Assembly: GCF_001431645.1 (NCBI RefSeq)
Contig: NZ_LLXU01000062.1
Span: 1-47,847, forward strand
Reading direction: 5' to 3'
Length of the DNA stretch: 47,847 bases
DNA from: Stenotrophomonas panacihumi
GTDB lineage: Bacteria > Pseudomonadota > Gammaproteobacteria > Xanthomonadales > Xanthomonadaceae
A program made the position numbers and the translations under genes. The notes beneath the pieces were generated by a model that worked only from the letters and a program-made list of their open reading frames with translations, did no database searches and was not told where the DNA came from. Shown here in pieces: positions 35,978 to 45,217 of this stretch; positions within the stretch are counted from its first letter, which is position 1; each line of letters begins with the position of its first letter.

Positions 35978-38359
35978 ATGCCCGTTTCCGTCGTTCCTCC
36001 TTCTTTGACCAAGATGATCCCGATGCGACTCGTATCCGCCACCGCCGCCTGCCTGTTGACCGTGGCCGCGGGCCTGGCCTGCGCGCAGCCCGCGCCGACG
36101 CCTGCGCCCGCCCAGGACCCCGCCGCGCAAAATCCGCAGGCCGTGCCCGCCGTGGCCGGCACGCCCGACATGCCGGCCGCGCCGCCGGCCTCGGCGAGCA
36201 CGCGCACGCAAACGCTGCGCGAACTGGGCATCGACTACGAGATCACCCTGCGCGGCATCCACGGCAACGCTGGCGTGCCGTTCGGCGTGCGCACCGATGA
36301 ACTGGTCAACGCCGCCCAGCTGCACCTGCGCTACAGCTACTCGCCCTCGCTGCTGCCCGACCTCTCGCACCTGAAGGTGACGGTCAACGGCGTGACCGTG
36401 GCGACGCTGCCCACCCCGCAGGCCGATGCCGGCAAGGCGCTCAGCGCCGATATCCCGATCGACCCGCGCGTGGTCTCCGATTACAACCAGATCAACCTGG
36501 AGCTGATCGGCCACTACACCCGCGAGTGCGAAGACCCGGACCACACCAGCCTGTGGGCGAACATCGACGCGGCCAACAGCTCGCTCAGCCTGACCACCAC
36601 GCCGGTGGCGCTGGCCGACAACCTGGCGATGCTGCCGGTGCCGTTCTTCGACGAACACGACGTGCGCCCGCTCAACCTGCCGTTCCACTTCGCGCAGCGG
36701 CCGGACATGGCCACGCTGCAGGCGGCTGGCATCGTGTCCTCGTGGTTCGGTGCGCTGGCCGGCTATCGCGGGGCGAGCTTCCCGGTGTCCACCGGCACGC
36801 TGCCGGCCTCGGGCAACACGGTGGTGTTCGCCACGCCCGACACGCTGCCGACGCTGCTGGCCGGCGTCACCGGTTCGCTGCCGGACATCCACGGCCCGAC
36901 CGTGGCCATCATGAGCCACCCGACCGACCCGAACGCCAAGCTGCTGCTGGTGCTCGGCCGCAACGCCGGCGAGCTGGCCAAGGCGGCCACCGCCCTGGCG
37001 CTGCGCGCGCCGCTGACCGGCGCGGTGGCGCAGGTGGGCGACCTGGCGCAGCCGGACGCGCGCAAGCCGTACGACGCGCCGAAGTGGGTGAGCAGCGAGC
37101 GCCCGGTGTACTTCCGCGAACTGGTCGACCGCCCCGAGCGGCTCAACGTCACCGGCTACCACCCGGACCTGATCCGCGTCGGCCTGCAGCTGCCGCCGGA
37201 CCTGTTCGTGTGGCGCAGCGACGGCATCCCGGTGTCGCTGAAGTACCGCTACACGGTGCCCGAAGCGAACGACCAGTCGGCGCTGAACATCAGCATCAAC
37301 GACAACTTCGTCACCACGTTGCCGTTGAACGGGCATCCGTATGCGCAGTCGCTGCCGCTGCGCTGGTGGCGTGGCCTGGGCGAGCGCGGCGCGATGCCGA
37401 TCCGCCAGGACCTGGAGCTGCCGACCGGCACGTTCTCGGCCAACAGCCAGCTGCGCTTCCACTACTTCTTCGACCGCCCGCAGGCCGAGGCGTGCAAGAA
37501 CACGTTCCCGGACGTGGCCGGTGCGATCGACGGCGATTCGAGCATCGATCTGCGCTCGTTCCCGCACTACATGGCGATGCCGAACCTGGCCGCGTTCGGC
37601 AATGCCGGCTTCCCGTTCACCCGCCTGGCCGACCTGTCCGAATCGGCGATCGTGCTGCCGGACAACCCGAGCGAGGCCGACTTCGGCAACGTGCTCAACC
37701 TGCTCGGCAAGCTCGGCGCCGTGACCGGCTACCCGACGCTGCGCGCGACGCTGGCCACGCCGGCCGAGGCCAAGCAGCGCGATGCGAACCGCGACCTGAT
37801 CGTGCTCGGCTCGCCGACGACCCAGCCGCTGCTGCGCGAATGGGCGCAGTACCTGCCGGTGGGCGAGGGCGCCAACGGCCGCCGGTTCCGCCTGAGCGAC
37901 TGGCTGCTGGACAAGCTGCCGGGGTTCCTGTCCTTCGATGCGCGCCGCACCGACCTGCCGACCACCGCCGAGGTCAGCGTCAATCCGCAGCCCAACGACG
38001 TGCTGCTGATGGGCCTGCAATCGCCGCTGGACCGCGACCGCAGCGTGGTGGTGCTGCAGGCCGACGACCCCAGCAACCTGGCGCGCCTGTTCGAGGCCTG
38101 GGCCGACCCGGTGCGGCTGGCCAAGTTCCAGGGCAGCGTGGTGCTGCTGCAGGACGACAAGGTCACCAGCCTGGCGGGCAACCAGACGTACTACATCGGC
38201 CACCTGCCGCTGCCGACCTGGCTGCGCTGGTACTTCTCCAACCACCCGATCTGGCTCGGCGTGGCGGTGGTGATCCTGTGCCTGCTGCTGGCCCTGGCCG
38301 CGCGCGTGCTGCTGCGCCTGCATTCGGCGATCCGCCTGCGCGAGGGACGCGGCAAGTGA
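35978..38359 (+). CDS. bcsB: Cellulose synthase periplasmic subunit BcsB
   Basis: Periplasmic partner of BcsA, anchored by one C-terminal helix, which guides the glucan through the periplasm. ATG 35978 (793 residues) has GAGGG 9 bp upstream. GTG 35972, ATG 36014 and ATG 36023 are alternatives; the last two place the signal region MRLVSATAACLLTVAAGLA at the very N-terminus. A Pro/Ala-rich linker precedes the alternating carbohydrate-binding and flavodoxin-like domains (FHFAQRPDMATLQAAGIVSS; LPNG-like loops such as NGHPYAQSLPLRWW). The C-terminal helix is HPIWLGVAVVILCLLLALAARVLL. Stop overlaps the bcsZ GTG. Confidence 0.95.
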   Translation: MPVSVVPPSLTKMIPMRLVSATAACLLTVAAGLACAQPAPTPAPAQDPAAQNPQAVPAVAGTPDMPAAPPASASTRTQTLRELGIDYEITLRGIHGNAGVPFGVRTDELVNAAQLHLRYSYSPSLLPDLSHLKVTVNGVTVATLPTPQADAGKALSADIPIDPRVVSDYNQINLELIGHYTRECEDPDHTSLWANIDAANSSLSLTTTPVALADNLAMLPVPFFDEHDVRPLNLPFHFAQRPDMATLQAAGIVSSWFGALAGYRGASFPVSTGTLPASGNTVVFATPDTLPTLLAGVTGSLPDIHGPTVAIMSHPTDPNAKLLLVLGRNAGELAKAATALALRAPLTGAVAQVGDLAQPDARKPYDAPKWVSSERPVYFRELVDRPERLNVTGYHPDLIRVGLQLPPDLFVWRSDGIPVSLKYRYTVPEANDQSALNISINDNFVTTLPLNGHPYAQSLPLRWWRGLGERGAMPIRQDLELPTGTFSANSQLRFHYFFDRPQAEACKNTFPDVAGAIDGDSSIDLRSFPHYMAMPNLAAFGNAGFPFTRLADLSESAIVLPDNPSEADFGNVLNLLGKLGAVTGYPTLRATLATPAEAKQRDANRDLIVLGSPTTQPLLREWAQYLPVGEGANGRRFRLSDWLLDKLPGFLSFDARRTDLPTTAEVSVNPQPNDVLLMGLQSPLDRDRSVVVLQADDPSNLARLFEAWADPVRLAKFQGSVVLLQDDKVTSLAGNQTYYIGHLPLPTWLRWYFSNHPIWLGVAVVILCLLLALAARVLLRLHSAIRLREGRGK

Positions 38360-39546
38360 CGAAAGGCTCGCCTCCGCGCGATCCTGCGCGCCGCCGCTGG
38401 CTCGGCGGCGCGCTTGCGTTGGCCGCGGGCGCGATGGTGCAGCGTGCCGGTGCGGTGAGCTTGCCGCCATGCCCGGCCGCCGCGGCATGGCCGTACTGGC
38501 AGGCGTTCTCGGCCAGGCACATCCAGCCGGATGGCCGCGTGGTGGATTTCGCCACGCCCGACCAGCGCAGCACCTCCGAAGGACAGTCTTACGGGCTGTT
38601 CTTCGCGCTGGTGAACAACGACCAGCCGCTGTTCGAGCGCATCCTCGGCTGGACCCGCCAGAACCTGATGGATGGCCGGCCGTACGAGATGCTGCCGGCC
38701 TGGCTGTGGGGCCGCGCGGCCGATGGCCAGTGGCGCGTGCTCGACGAGAACAACGCCACCGATTCGGACCTGTGGATTTCCTATTGCCTGCTCGAAGCCG
38801 GGCGGCTGTGGGAGCGCGCCGGTTACGTGAGCGCGGGCCTGCGCAAGCTGCAGCTGGTGCGCGAGCAGGTGCTGGCCAAGGTGCCGGGCCTGGGCCAGAT
38901 GCTGTTGCCCGGCCGCACCGGCTTCCATGCCGGGACGCGCTGGACGTTCAATCCTTCCTACGTGCCGCTGCAGTTGCTGCGGCGCTTCGCCTCGGCCGAC
39001 CCCAAGGGCCCGTGGCGGTCGATGATCGCCGGCAGCGCGCGGATGATTTCCGGCAGCGCGCCGGTGGGGTTCGCCGCCGACTGGATCGGCTGGGACGGCA
39101 GCGCATTCGGCATCGACCCGGCCAAGGGACCGCTCGGCAGCTACGACGCAATCCGCGTGTACCTGTGGGCCGGCATGCTCGACCGCGCCGATCCGCTGCG
39201 CGCCAACCTGCTGCGTGACCTCTCCGGCCCGGCGCAGATGCTGCGCGCGCAGGGCACGTTCGCCGAGAAGATCGACGTGCAGCGGGGTGTCGGCACCGGC
39301 AATGCGCCGGTCGGCTTCGCCGCGGCCCTGCTGCCGTACCTCAGCGCGCTCGGCGAGGGCGCGCTGCTCAAGACCCAGCAACAGCGCGTTCCCGCCGCCA
39401 ATTCAGCCGCGGCCAACGCGCTGCCCTACTACGAGCGCAACCTGGTGCTGTTTGGCCAGGGCTGGCTCGAAAACCGTTACCGTTTTGCCGCAGACGGGCG
39501 CCTGCTGCCTGCCTGGAGACTGAAACCATGCTCCGCCACAACCTGA
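38356..39546 (+). CDS. bcsZ: Periplasmic endo-beta-1,4-glucanase BcsZ (GH8)
   Basis: Hydrolyses cellulose chains in the periplasm and improves orderly export. The 396-residue product starts at GTG 38356, overlapping the bcsB stop. A signal with three arginines (ARRRWLGGALALAAGAM) resembles a Tat signal but could also be Sec. The GH8 fold is clear: Glu75 in TSEGQSYGLFFAL as catalytic acid, NNATDSDLWISYCL for substrate binding, and Asp264 in GSYDAIRVYLW at the catalytic-base position. The C-terminal ~20 residues (AWRLKPCSATT) overlap the bcsC coding start by 19 bp. Confidence 0.95.
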   Translation: MTKGSPPRDPARRRWLGGALALAAGAMVQRAGAVSLPPCPAAAAWPYWQAFSARHIQPDGRVVDFATPDQRSTSEGQSYGLFFALVNNDQPLFERILGWTRQNLMDGRPYEMLPAWLWGRAADGQWRVLDENNATDSDLWISYCLLEAGRLWERAGYVSAGLRKLQLVREQVLAKVPGLGQMLLPGRTGFHAGTRWTFNPSYVPLQLLRRFASADPKGPWRSMIAGSARMISGSAPVGFAADWIGWDGSAFGIDPAKGPLGSYDAIRVYLWAGMLDRADPLRANLLRDLSGPAQMLRAQGTFAEKIDVQRGVGTGNAPVGFAAALLPYLSALGEGALLKTQQQRVPAANSAAANALPYYERNLVLFGQGWLENRYRFAADGRLLPAWRLKPCSATT

Positions 39547-42500
39547 AGCCGCTTTACCTCGCCGGGATGATCGAACTGTGCCTGCTGGCCACGCCGGCGC
39601 ACGCGCAGAGCGCGACCCAGCAGCTGGTCAACCAGGGCAACTACTGGCACGACCAGGGCCGCGACGACCTCGCCGCCGACACCTGGCGCAAGTTGCTCAA
39701 CATCGATCCCAACCAGCCGGACGCGCTGCTCGGCCTGGGCCAGATCGAATTCGCCCAGGGCAAGAGCGCCGACGCGCGCAAGCGCCTGGCGCAATTGCAG
39801 GCCGCGCATCCGAACTCGCCGCAGGCCCAGCGCCTTCGACTGGTGATCGGTGGCAATGCCGGCGCGGCCGGCGGTGGCGCCGACCCGCACCTGGCCAACG
39901 CGCGCCGCGCGGCGGCGGCGGGACGCTACGTGGAAGCGGTGCGCGAATACGAAGCCAGCTTCAACGGCAAGGCACCGCCGTCCAACGTGGCGCTGGAGTA
40001 CTACCAGTCGCTGGCCGGCACGCCGCAGGGCTGGGAAAAGGCCCGCGACGGCCTGGCCCGCCTCAAGGCCAGCGAGCCGGACAACGCCGGCGTCGCGCTG
40101 GCGCTCGCGCAGGTGCTGACCTATCGCGAGCCGACCCGCCGCGAGGGCATCGCCCAGCTGCGCACGCTGAGCACGCGCGCCGATATCGGCGGCCCCGCAC
40201 GCAACGGCTGGCGCCAGGCGCTGCTGTGGCTCAACGCCGGCCAGGGCGATGCGGATCTCTACCAGGCGTGGTTGAACGCCAATCCGAACGATGCCGAAGT
40301 CGCCGCCAAGCTCACCCAGTTGCGCGAGCGCCGCACGGCGGCCACCGCGCAGGATGCGGAAGGCGTGGCGCTGGGCGAAGGATTCAAGGCGCTCAATGCC
40401 GGCAATCTCGCCACCGCCGAGCAGCGCTTCACCCAGGTGCTGCGCGCGCGTCCGCGCGACAGCGAGGCGCTGGGTGGCCTGGGCTCGGTGCGCCTGCGCC
40501 AGCAGCGCTTCTCCGAGGCGCAGGAACTCCTGCGCCCGGCCGCGGCGGCCAACGGCAAGTGGAACAGCGCCTACAACAGCGCGCGTTACTGGCTGCAGCT
40601 GCAGCAGGCCGACGCCGCGCGCCAGCGCGGGGATATCGCCCAGGCCACCAGCCTGGCGCAGGCAGCGGTGAAGCTGCAGCCGAACGAGCCCGCCGGCTAC
40701 GCCGCGCTGGGCAACCTGCAGACTGGCAGCGATGCGCAGGCCGCCGAGGCGAGCTTCCGCAAGGCGCTGTCGCTGGATGCCGACAACGCCGCCGCCCTGC
40801 AGGGCCTGGTCGCGCTGTACAGCCGCCAGGGCCGCATGCAGGAAGCGACCGACCTGTTCAACCGCCTGCCCACCGCCCAGCGCCAGCAGGCCGGCGGCGA
40901 GGCGATGCTGCGCTCCAACGTGCAGCGCGCCAAGGCGCGCCAGGCGCTGGAAGCCGGCGATGCGGTCACCGCGCAGACCGAACTGGAAGGCGCGATGGTC
41001 GAACGCCCGGGCGATCCGTGGATCCGCCTGGACCTGGCTCGCCTGTACCTGCAGGCCGGTCGCCCGGACCAGGCGCGCAGCGTGATGGATGGCCTGCTCG
41101 CCGTGCACGGCGACACCGCCGAGGCGCAGTACGCCAACGCGCTGTACGCGCAGGAAACCAGTGATTGGGGCTCGGCCTACGCCAGCCTCGAACGCATTCC
41201 CGCGGCCTCGCGCACGCCGGAGATGACGCGCCTGCGCAACATCGCGTGGGTGGAGCAGCAGGCACGCACCGCGCGCGGACTGCAGCAGCAGGGCCGTGCC
41301 GGCGAGGCGCAGGCGCTGCTGTCGCGTACCGAAGCCGCGCTCGGCGACCAGATCGATGACCCGCAGCTGCTGGCCGCGCTGGCCGGTGCATGGGCCGACA
41401 GCGGCAATTCCTCGCGCGCGCTGACGCTGGCGCAGCGCCTGGTCACCACCGGCAACCCCGGCACCGAACAGCGCCTGCAGTACGCGAGCGTGCTGCTGCG
41501 CGCGCACCAGGATGCCGAGCTGTCCGCCGTGCTGCGCCAGCTCCACGACACGACGATGACGCCGGAGCAGCTACGCCGCTACCAGTCGCTGCGCAGTGGC
41601 TACGTGCTGCGTCAGGTCGATGCCCTGCGCGAGCTGGGCAACCTGGAAGGGGCTTACGACGCGCTGGCGCCGATCCTCGCCCAGCAGCCGCAGGATCCCG
41701 ATGCGCTGTCCGCGCTCGCGCGCCTGTATGCCAGCGCTGGCGACCAGCGCCAGGCGCTGGTGATCTACCAGCAGATCCTGCAGCGCCAGCCGAACGATCT
41801 CGATGTGCTGGTCGCCGCGGCCAACAGTGCGGCCGCGCAGCAGGACCTGGACAGCGCCGAGGTGTACCTGCAGCGTGCGCTCACGCAGGCGCCGCAGTCG
41901 CCGGACGTGCTCGCCGCGGCCGGCCGCGTGTATCGCGCGGCAGGCAAGAATCGCAAGGCCGAGCAGTATTTCCGTGCGTCGCTGGCCGCGCAGCAGCGTG
42001 ATGCCGGCCAGCTCGACAACAACCTGCCCGGTGCGCGTGGTCCGGCCGCGTATGCGTCGGCCGCCCGCCCGCTAAATCCTTTCGCCGGCATGACCGGCCC
42101 GATGCGGGGCTCGGCGGCGGTGCTGTCCGATGCCACGCCGTATCCGGCCACGCTGCCGCCACCGGCGGCCTATCCCGCCGCGCCCGCGGCGACGTACGCG
42201 GCGGCCCCGGCCTATGCCGCCGCCGTGCCCGCGCCGGCGTATGTGCCGCCGGCGCCGAGCGGCGGGGCTTATGCCAGCGATGGCGACCTGCCGCCGCCGG
42301 TGAGCGCTTCCTCCGCGCCGATGATGGCGGCCCTGCCGGTGCCGGGCCAGGCTGCCCGGGTGCCGGCGCCGGCCTATGCCGCGGGCGTCGCGCCGATCGG
42401 CCGTGGCGGCGAAGCGCGCGCGCAGGCGTTGCCGCCGCGTCGCAGCGGCAACACGGTGCTCGACGAACTGCGCGAAGTGCAGGCCGACAACAGCAGCCAG

Positions 42501-44081
42501 ATTGCCGGTGGCGCGATCTACCGCGCCCGCGACGGCGAGTCCGGCCTGGGCCAGCTCGATGACATCGAAATGCCGGTGCAGGCGGAGTTCGCCGTGGGCG
42601 ACGGCAAGCTCGGTGTCAGCGTGACGCCGACGCTCATCGACGCCGGCGCGGTGCCGACCGACTACAACGTCGCCAGCCGTTTCGGCGGTGGGCCGGCGGC
42701 CGCGATTTCCGACGCGCTCGCCACCGATCCCACCCAGATCGACAACCTCGTCGGCACCACGCTCTACCAGGGGCTGCTGACCACCGGCAACAACGCCGCC
42801 ACCCGCAACTACATCTACGAAGCGGCGGTGGCCAATGGCGATTTCCAGACCCTGTACAACGAAGCCGAAGGCGATACCGCCGCCGAGCGTCGCCAGGCCG
42901 CGCTCGATGCGCTGTATGCGCAGCCGCTGTCGCAGTACCTGCTGTCCAACAACCTCTCGGCGCTGAGCATCGGCACCATCGCCACGCAGCTGCTCAATGA
43001 TCCCTCGCTGCGCGCCGATCTCGACGCCGCCAGCCAGGCGCAGCTGCTGGTGCTCTCGCAGAGCGCGGCTGCCACGCAGACGCCGGTGCAGTTCCGCGAC
43101 GCGCTGTATTCGATGGCCGCCAACGGCACCGCCTCGCGTCGCCTCAGCCAGGACGACAGCGGTGTCGGCGTGGCGGTGAGCTATCGCAATGGCGGCTTCT
43201 CGGCCGATATCGGCAGCACGCCGATCGGCTTCCAGCAGCAGAACATCGTCGGTGGCGTGGGCTGGCGCGGGGAGATCGGCGACAACCTGACCTACTCGGC
43301 GCAGGGCTCGCGGCGCGCGGTGAACGACAGCGTGCTGTCCTTCGCCGGCACAGAGGATGTGCGTACCGGCAGGGAGTGGGGCGGCGTGACCAGCAACGGC
43401 CTGGCAGTGTCGGCCACGCTGGATAACGGCCTGCTCGGCGGCTACGCCAACCTGGCCGCGCACCGGCTGACCGGTCGCAACGTGGCCGACAACGACCATC
43501 GACAGGTCGACCTCGGTTTCTACGTGCACGCACTGGAAACCGACAACCAGTCGCTCACCGCCGGCGTCAACCTGACGGCGATGCAGTACGACAAGAACCT
43601 CAGCGGCTTCACCTACGGCCAGGGCGGTTACTTCAGCCCGCAGGATTACTTCGACCTGGGCTTCCCGGTGCACTGGACCGGCCGTTCGGCCAGCCAGAAG
43701 GTCAACTGGCGGCTGGATGCCAGCGTCGGCGTGCAGCACTTCCGCACCGACGACTCGCCGTACTTCCCGACCGACCCGACGCTGCAGCAGTCGGCCTACG
43801 ACGCCGCTTCGCTGGCGGCGATGCTGGGCCTGACGGACCGCTACGTGGCGCCGGTGTACCTGGGCGAAAGCAAGACCGGCGTGTCGTACAACGTCTCGGG
43901 CGCGGCGGAATGGCAGGTTGCCCCGCAGCTGTTCCTCGGTGGCCGCCTGACCTTCAACAACGCGCGTGACTACAACCAGTTCAACACCAACCTGTACCTG
44001 CGTTTCGTCCTCGACCGCCTCGGCGCGGCGCTGGGCAAGGCGCCGCAGGTGGTGACCTCGCCGTACGCGAGCGATTACTGA
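39528..44081 (+). CDS. bcsC: Cellulose export outer-membrane protein BcsC, enlarged
   Basis: Outer-membrane export channel with periplasmic TPR scaffold, 1,517 residues against about 1,160 in E. coli. The signal MLRHNLKPLYLAGMIELCLLATPAHA carries a Glu in its core. About 19 TPR-like helical pairs run to residue ~840 (for example QGRDDLAADTWRKLLNIDPN). A 115-residue Ala/Pro/Tyr-rich linker (about 850-965) follows. The barrel region opens with LGVSVTPTLIDAG (about 1030). It is then interrupted by roughly 150 predicted helical residues (about 1060-1209). It resumes at SGVGVAVSYRNGGFSADIGSTPIGF and continues through the BcsC_C strands to a C-terminal LRFVLDRLG...VTSPYASDY. The ATG lies inside the bcsZ end. 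Confidence 0.94.
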   Translation: MLRHNLKPLYLAGMIELCLLATPAHAQSATQQLVNQGNYWHDQGRDDLAADTWRKLLNIDPNQPDALLGLGQIEFAQGKSADARKRLAQLQAAHPNSPQAQRLRLVIGGNAGAAGGGADPHLANARRAAAAGRYVEAVREYEASFNGKAPPSNVALEYYQSLAGTPQGWEKARDGLARLKASEPDNAGVALALAQVLTYREPTRREGIAQLRTLSTRADIGGPARNGWRQALLWLNAGQGDADLYQAWLNANPNDAEVAAKLTQLRERRTAATAQDAEGVALGEGFKALNAGNLATAEQRFTQVLRARPRDSEALGGLGSVRLRQQRFSEAQELLRPAAAANGKWNSAYNSARYWLQLQQADAARQRGDIAQATSLAQAAVKLQPNEPAGYAALGNLQTGSDAQAAEASFRKALSLDADNAAALQGLVALYSRQGRMQEATDLFNRLPTAQRQQAGGEAMLRSNVQRAKARQALEAGDAVTAQTELEGAMVERPGDPWIRLDLARLYLQAGRPDQARSVMDGLLAVHGDTAEAQYANALYAQETSDWGSAYASLERIPAASRTPEMTRLRNIAWVEQQARTARGLQQQGRAGEAQALLSRTEAALGDQIDDPQLLAALAGAWADSGNSSRALTLAQRLVTTGNPGTEQRLQYASVLLRAHQDAELSAVLRQLHDTTMTPEQLRRYQSLRSGYVLRQVDALRELGNLEGAYDALAPILAQQPQDPDALSALARLYASAGDQRQALVIYQQILQRQPNDLDVLVAAANSAAAQQDLDSAEVYLQRALTQAPQSPDVLAAAGRVYRAAGKNRKAEQYFRASLAAQQRDAGQLDNNLPGARGPAAYASAARPLNPFAGMTGPMRGSAAVLSDATPYPATLPPPAAYPAAPAATYAAAPAYAAAVPAPAYVPPAPSGGAYASDGDLPPPVSASSAPMMAALPVPGQAARVPAPAYAAGVAPIGRGGEARAQALPPRRSGNTVLDELREVQADNSSQIAGGAIYRARDGESGLGQLDDIEMPVQAEFAVGDGKLGVSVTPTLIDAGAVPTDYNVASRFGGGPAAAISDALATDPTQIDNLVGTTLYQGLLTTGNNAATRNYIYEAAVANGDFQTLYNEAEGDTAAERRQAALDALYAQPLSQYLLSNNLSALSIGTIATQLLNDPSLRADLDAASQAQLLVLSQSAAATQTPVQFRDALYSMAANGTASRRLSQDDSGVGVAVSYRNGGFSADIGSTPIGFQQQNIVGGVGWRGEIGDNLTYSAQGSRRAVNDSVLSFAGTEDVRTGREWGGVTSNGLAVSATLDNGLLGGYANLAAHRLTGRNVADNDHRQVDLGFYVHALETDNQSLTAGVNLTAMQYDKNLSGFTYGQGGYFSPQDYFDLGFPVHWTGRSASQKVNWRLDASVGVQHFRTDDSPYFPTDPTLQQSAYDAASLAAMLGLTDRYVAPVYLGESKTGVSYNVSGAAEWQVAPQLFLGGRLTFNNARDYNQFNTNLYLRFVLDRLGAALGKAPQVVTSPYASDY

Positions 44082-44085
44082 TGGC

Positions 44086-44108
44086 GCCGGCCGGCCCCCG
44101 CGGCCGGC
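44086..44108. terminator. Hairpin between convergent bcsC and fic genes
   Basis: GCCGGCC (44086-44092) and GGCCGGC (44102-44108) pair around a 9-nt loop in the 27-bp gap between two convergent stops. There is no T-run on either side; it may still help separate the transcripts. Confidence 0.4.
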
Positions 44109-44696
44109 TCATTGCCTGACGAAGGCGGCCAGCGGCGCGAAGTCGCCGCGGTCCGCCGCGCGGATCGCGGCGATATAGAGGGCGCGGACTTCCTCCGCGG
44201 CCAGCGTGCTCCCCCAGCTGAAGCGCGGCAGGCCGTGCTGCTCCAGGTAGTAGTCGGCCATCAGCCGTGAACAGCGGCCATTGCCGTTGGGGAACGGATG
44301 GATCCAGGCCAGGCGGTGATGCAGCCGCCACGCCTGTTCTTCGAGCGGATAGGTCTCGTGCGTGCGCCAGGCTGCGCTGTCGTCGAATAACTGTGCCAAT
44401 TGCGTGCTGATCTGGTGCGGGGCGATGCCGATGTTGCGTTCCGTTCGACGATAACGGCCCGCCCACTGCCAGACCTGCCCGAACATCGCCTTGTGCAGGC
44501 CGCGCAGGAAGGCTTCGTCGGCGACGGTGTGGCCGCGACGCAGGGCATTCGCGGCCCATCCATATGCGCGGACGATGTTCGCGCTTTCCACCGCGTCGAG
44601 GTCGCCGCGCGTGGCGACCCAGCGCGGGATCAATCCCTCCGCTTCATCCGGATCGAGCGGGGTCTGGCCCTCCTCAAGTGATTCATCTGCCGCCAT
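44109..44696 (-). CDS. Fic family protein, 'mobile mystery protein B' type
   Basis: A 195-residue Fic-domain protein. Fic enzymes transfer AMP or other nucleotide moieties to hydroxyl side chains. The motif HPFPNGNGRCSR begins at His133, the catalytic base position. The usual acidic residue of HPFx(D/E)GNGR is Asn here, as I recall for this subfamily. The N-terminal part (LDPDEAEGLIPRWVATRGDLD..E..NI) and the sequence FGQVWQWAGRYRRTERNIGI match the TIGR02613-type proteins that always accompany an HTH protein. Start ATG 44696 lies inside the upstream gene (14-bp overlap), so the two are coupled. I see no clear (S/T)xxxE(G/N) inhibitory motif. Toxin-like activity is inferred, not shown. Confidence 0.85.
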   Translation of the reverse strand: MAADESLEEGQTPLDPDEAEGLIPRWVATRGDLDAVESANIVRAYGWAANALRRGHTVADEAFLRGLHKAMFGQVWQWAGRYRRTERNIGIAPHQISTQLAQLFDDSAAWRTHETYPLEEQAWRLHHRLAWIHPFPNGNGRCSRLMADYYLEQHGLPRFSWGSTLAAEEVRALYIAAIRAADRGDFAPLAAFVRQ

Positions 44697-45186
44697 GCTC
44701 CGTGTCGTCTGGCTTCCATAGCGCCCGGTCGGGCACGCACCGCTCCGCCTCGCGCAGGAGATCGCGCGTCGTGTAGGCCACGGACGGCTCCTGTGCTTCC
44801 AGGCGCATATGTTGGCGGGTGCGTTCATGCATCGACATCAGGATTTCCACCCTTCGCGTATCGACCATCTCCTGCAAACCGCGTCTGGGAACCAGCGCAT
44901 AGACGAGGTCGCAATCCAGTGCGGCGGCGGCGCGTTGCAGCGTGTCCAGCTGCACGGTGCCGCGTTGCTCGCTGGCTTCGAGCTTGGCGGCCGAGGCGCG
45001 GGTGATCCGCAGTCGATGGGCGAAATCCTGTACGGACATGCCGAGCGCTTCTCGGATGGCGGCGATCCACCCGCCGGCGGGGATGGCGCGGGTGCGGGCG
45101 GGCAACTCGCGCAGGTGCGTGCCGGTTTCGTCCAGGCGCAGGCGGGCGAGGGCGGTCAGGTCAGTGGCGGAAGTGGAGCGGGGCAT
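44683..45186 (-). CDS. HTH (Xre-type) protein, 'mobile mystery protein A' type
   Basis: A 167-residue DNA-binding protein encoded just upstream of the Fic gene. It starts MPRSTSATDLTALARLRLDE; the frame continues upstream but crosses the repeat-rich regulatory region. A helix-turn-helix (about residues 40-95) is visible in GWIAAIREALGMSVQDFAHRLRITRASAAKLEASEQRGTVQ, read as consecutive shorter motifs. A VYALVPRRGLQEM strand and a helical tail follow. This matches the family known to precede Fic-type 'mobile mystery protein B' on mobile elements and chromosomes. By analogy to Xre antitoxins it probably represses its own promoter and may restrain the Fic partner, which is inference. Confidence 0.82.
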   Translation of the reverse strand: MPRSTSATDLTALARLRLDETGTHLRELPARTRAIPAGGWIAAIREALGMSVQDFAHRLRITRASAAKLEASEQRGTVQLDTLQRAAAALDCDLVYALVPRRGLQEMVDTRRVEILMSMHERTRQHMRLEAQEPSVAYTTRDLLREAERCVPDRALWKPDDTEHGGR

Positions 45187-45217
45187 GGCGGCGTCTCGCG
45201 GAACCTGACGCCAGTGT

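Noticed and set aside
35459..38488. Leftward open frame of about 1,000 codons antisense to bcsA, bcsB and bcsZ
   Set aside because: It crosses the boundaries of three well-supported genes and has shadow-type composition.
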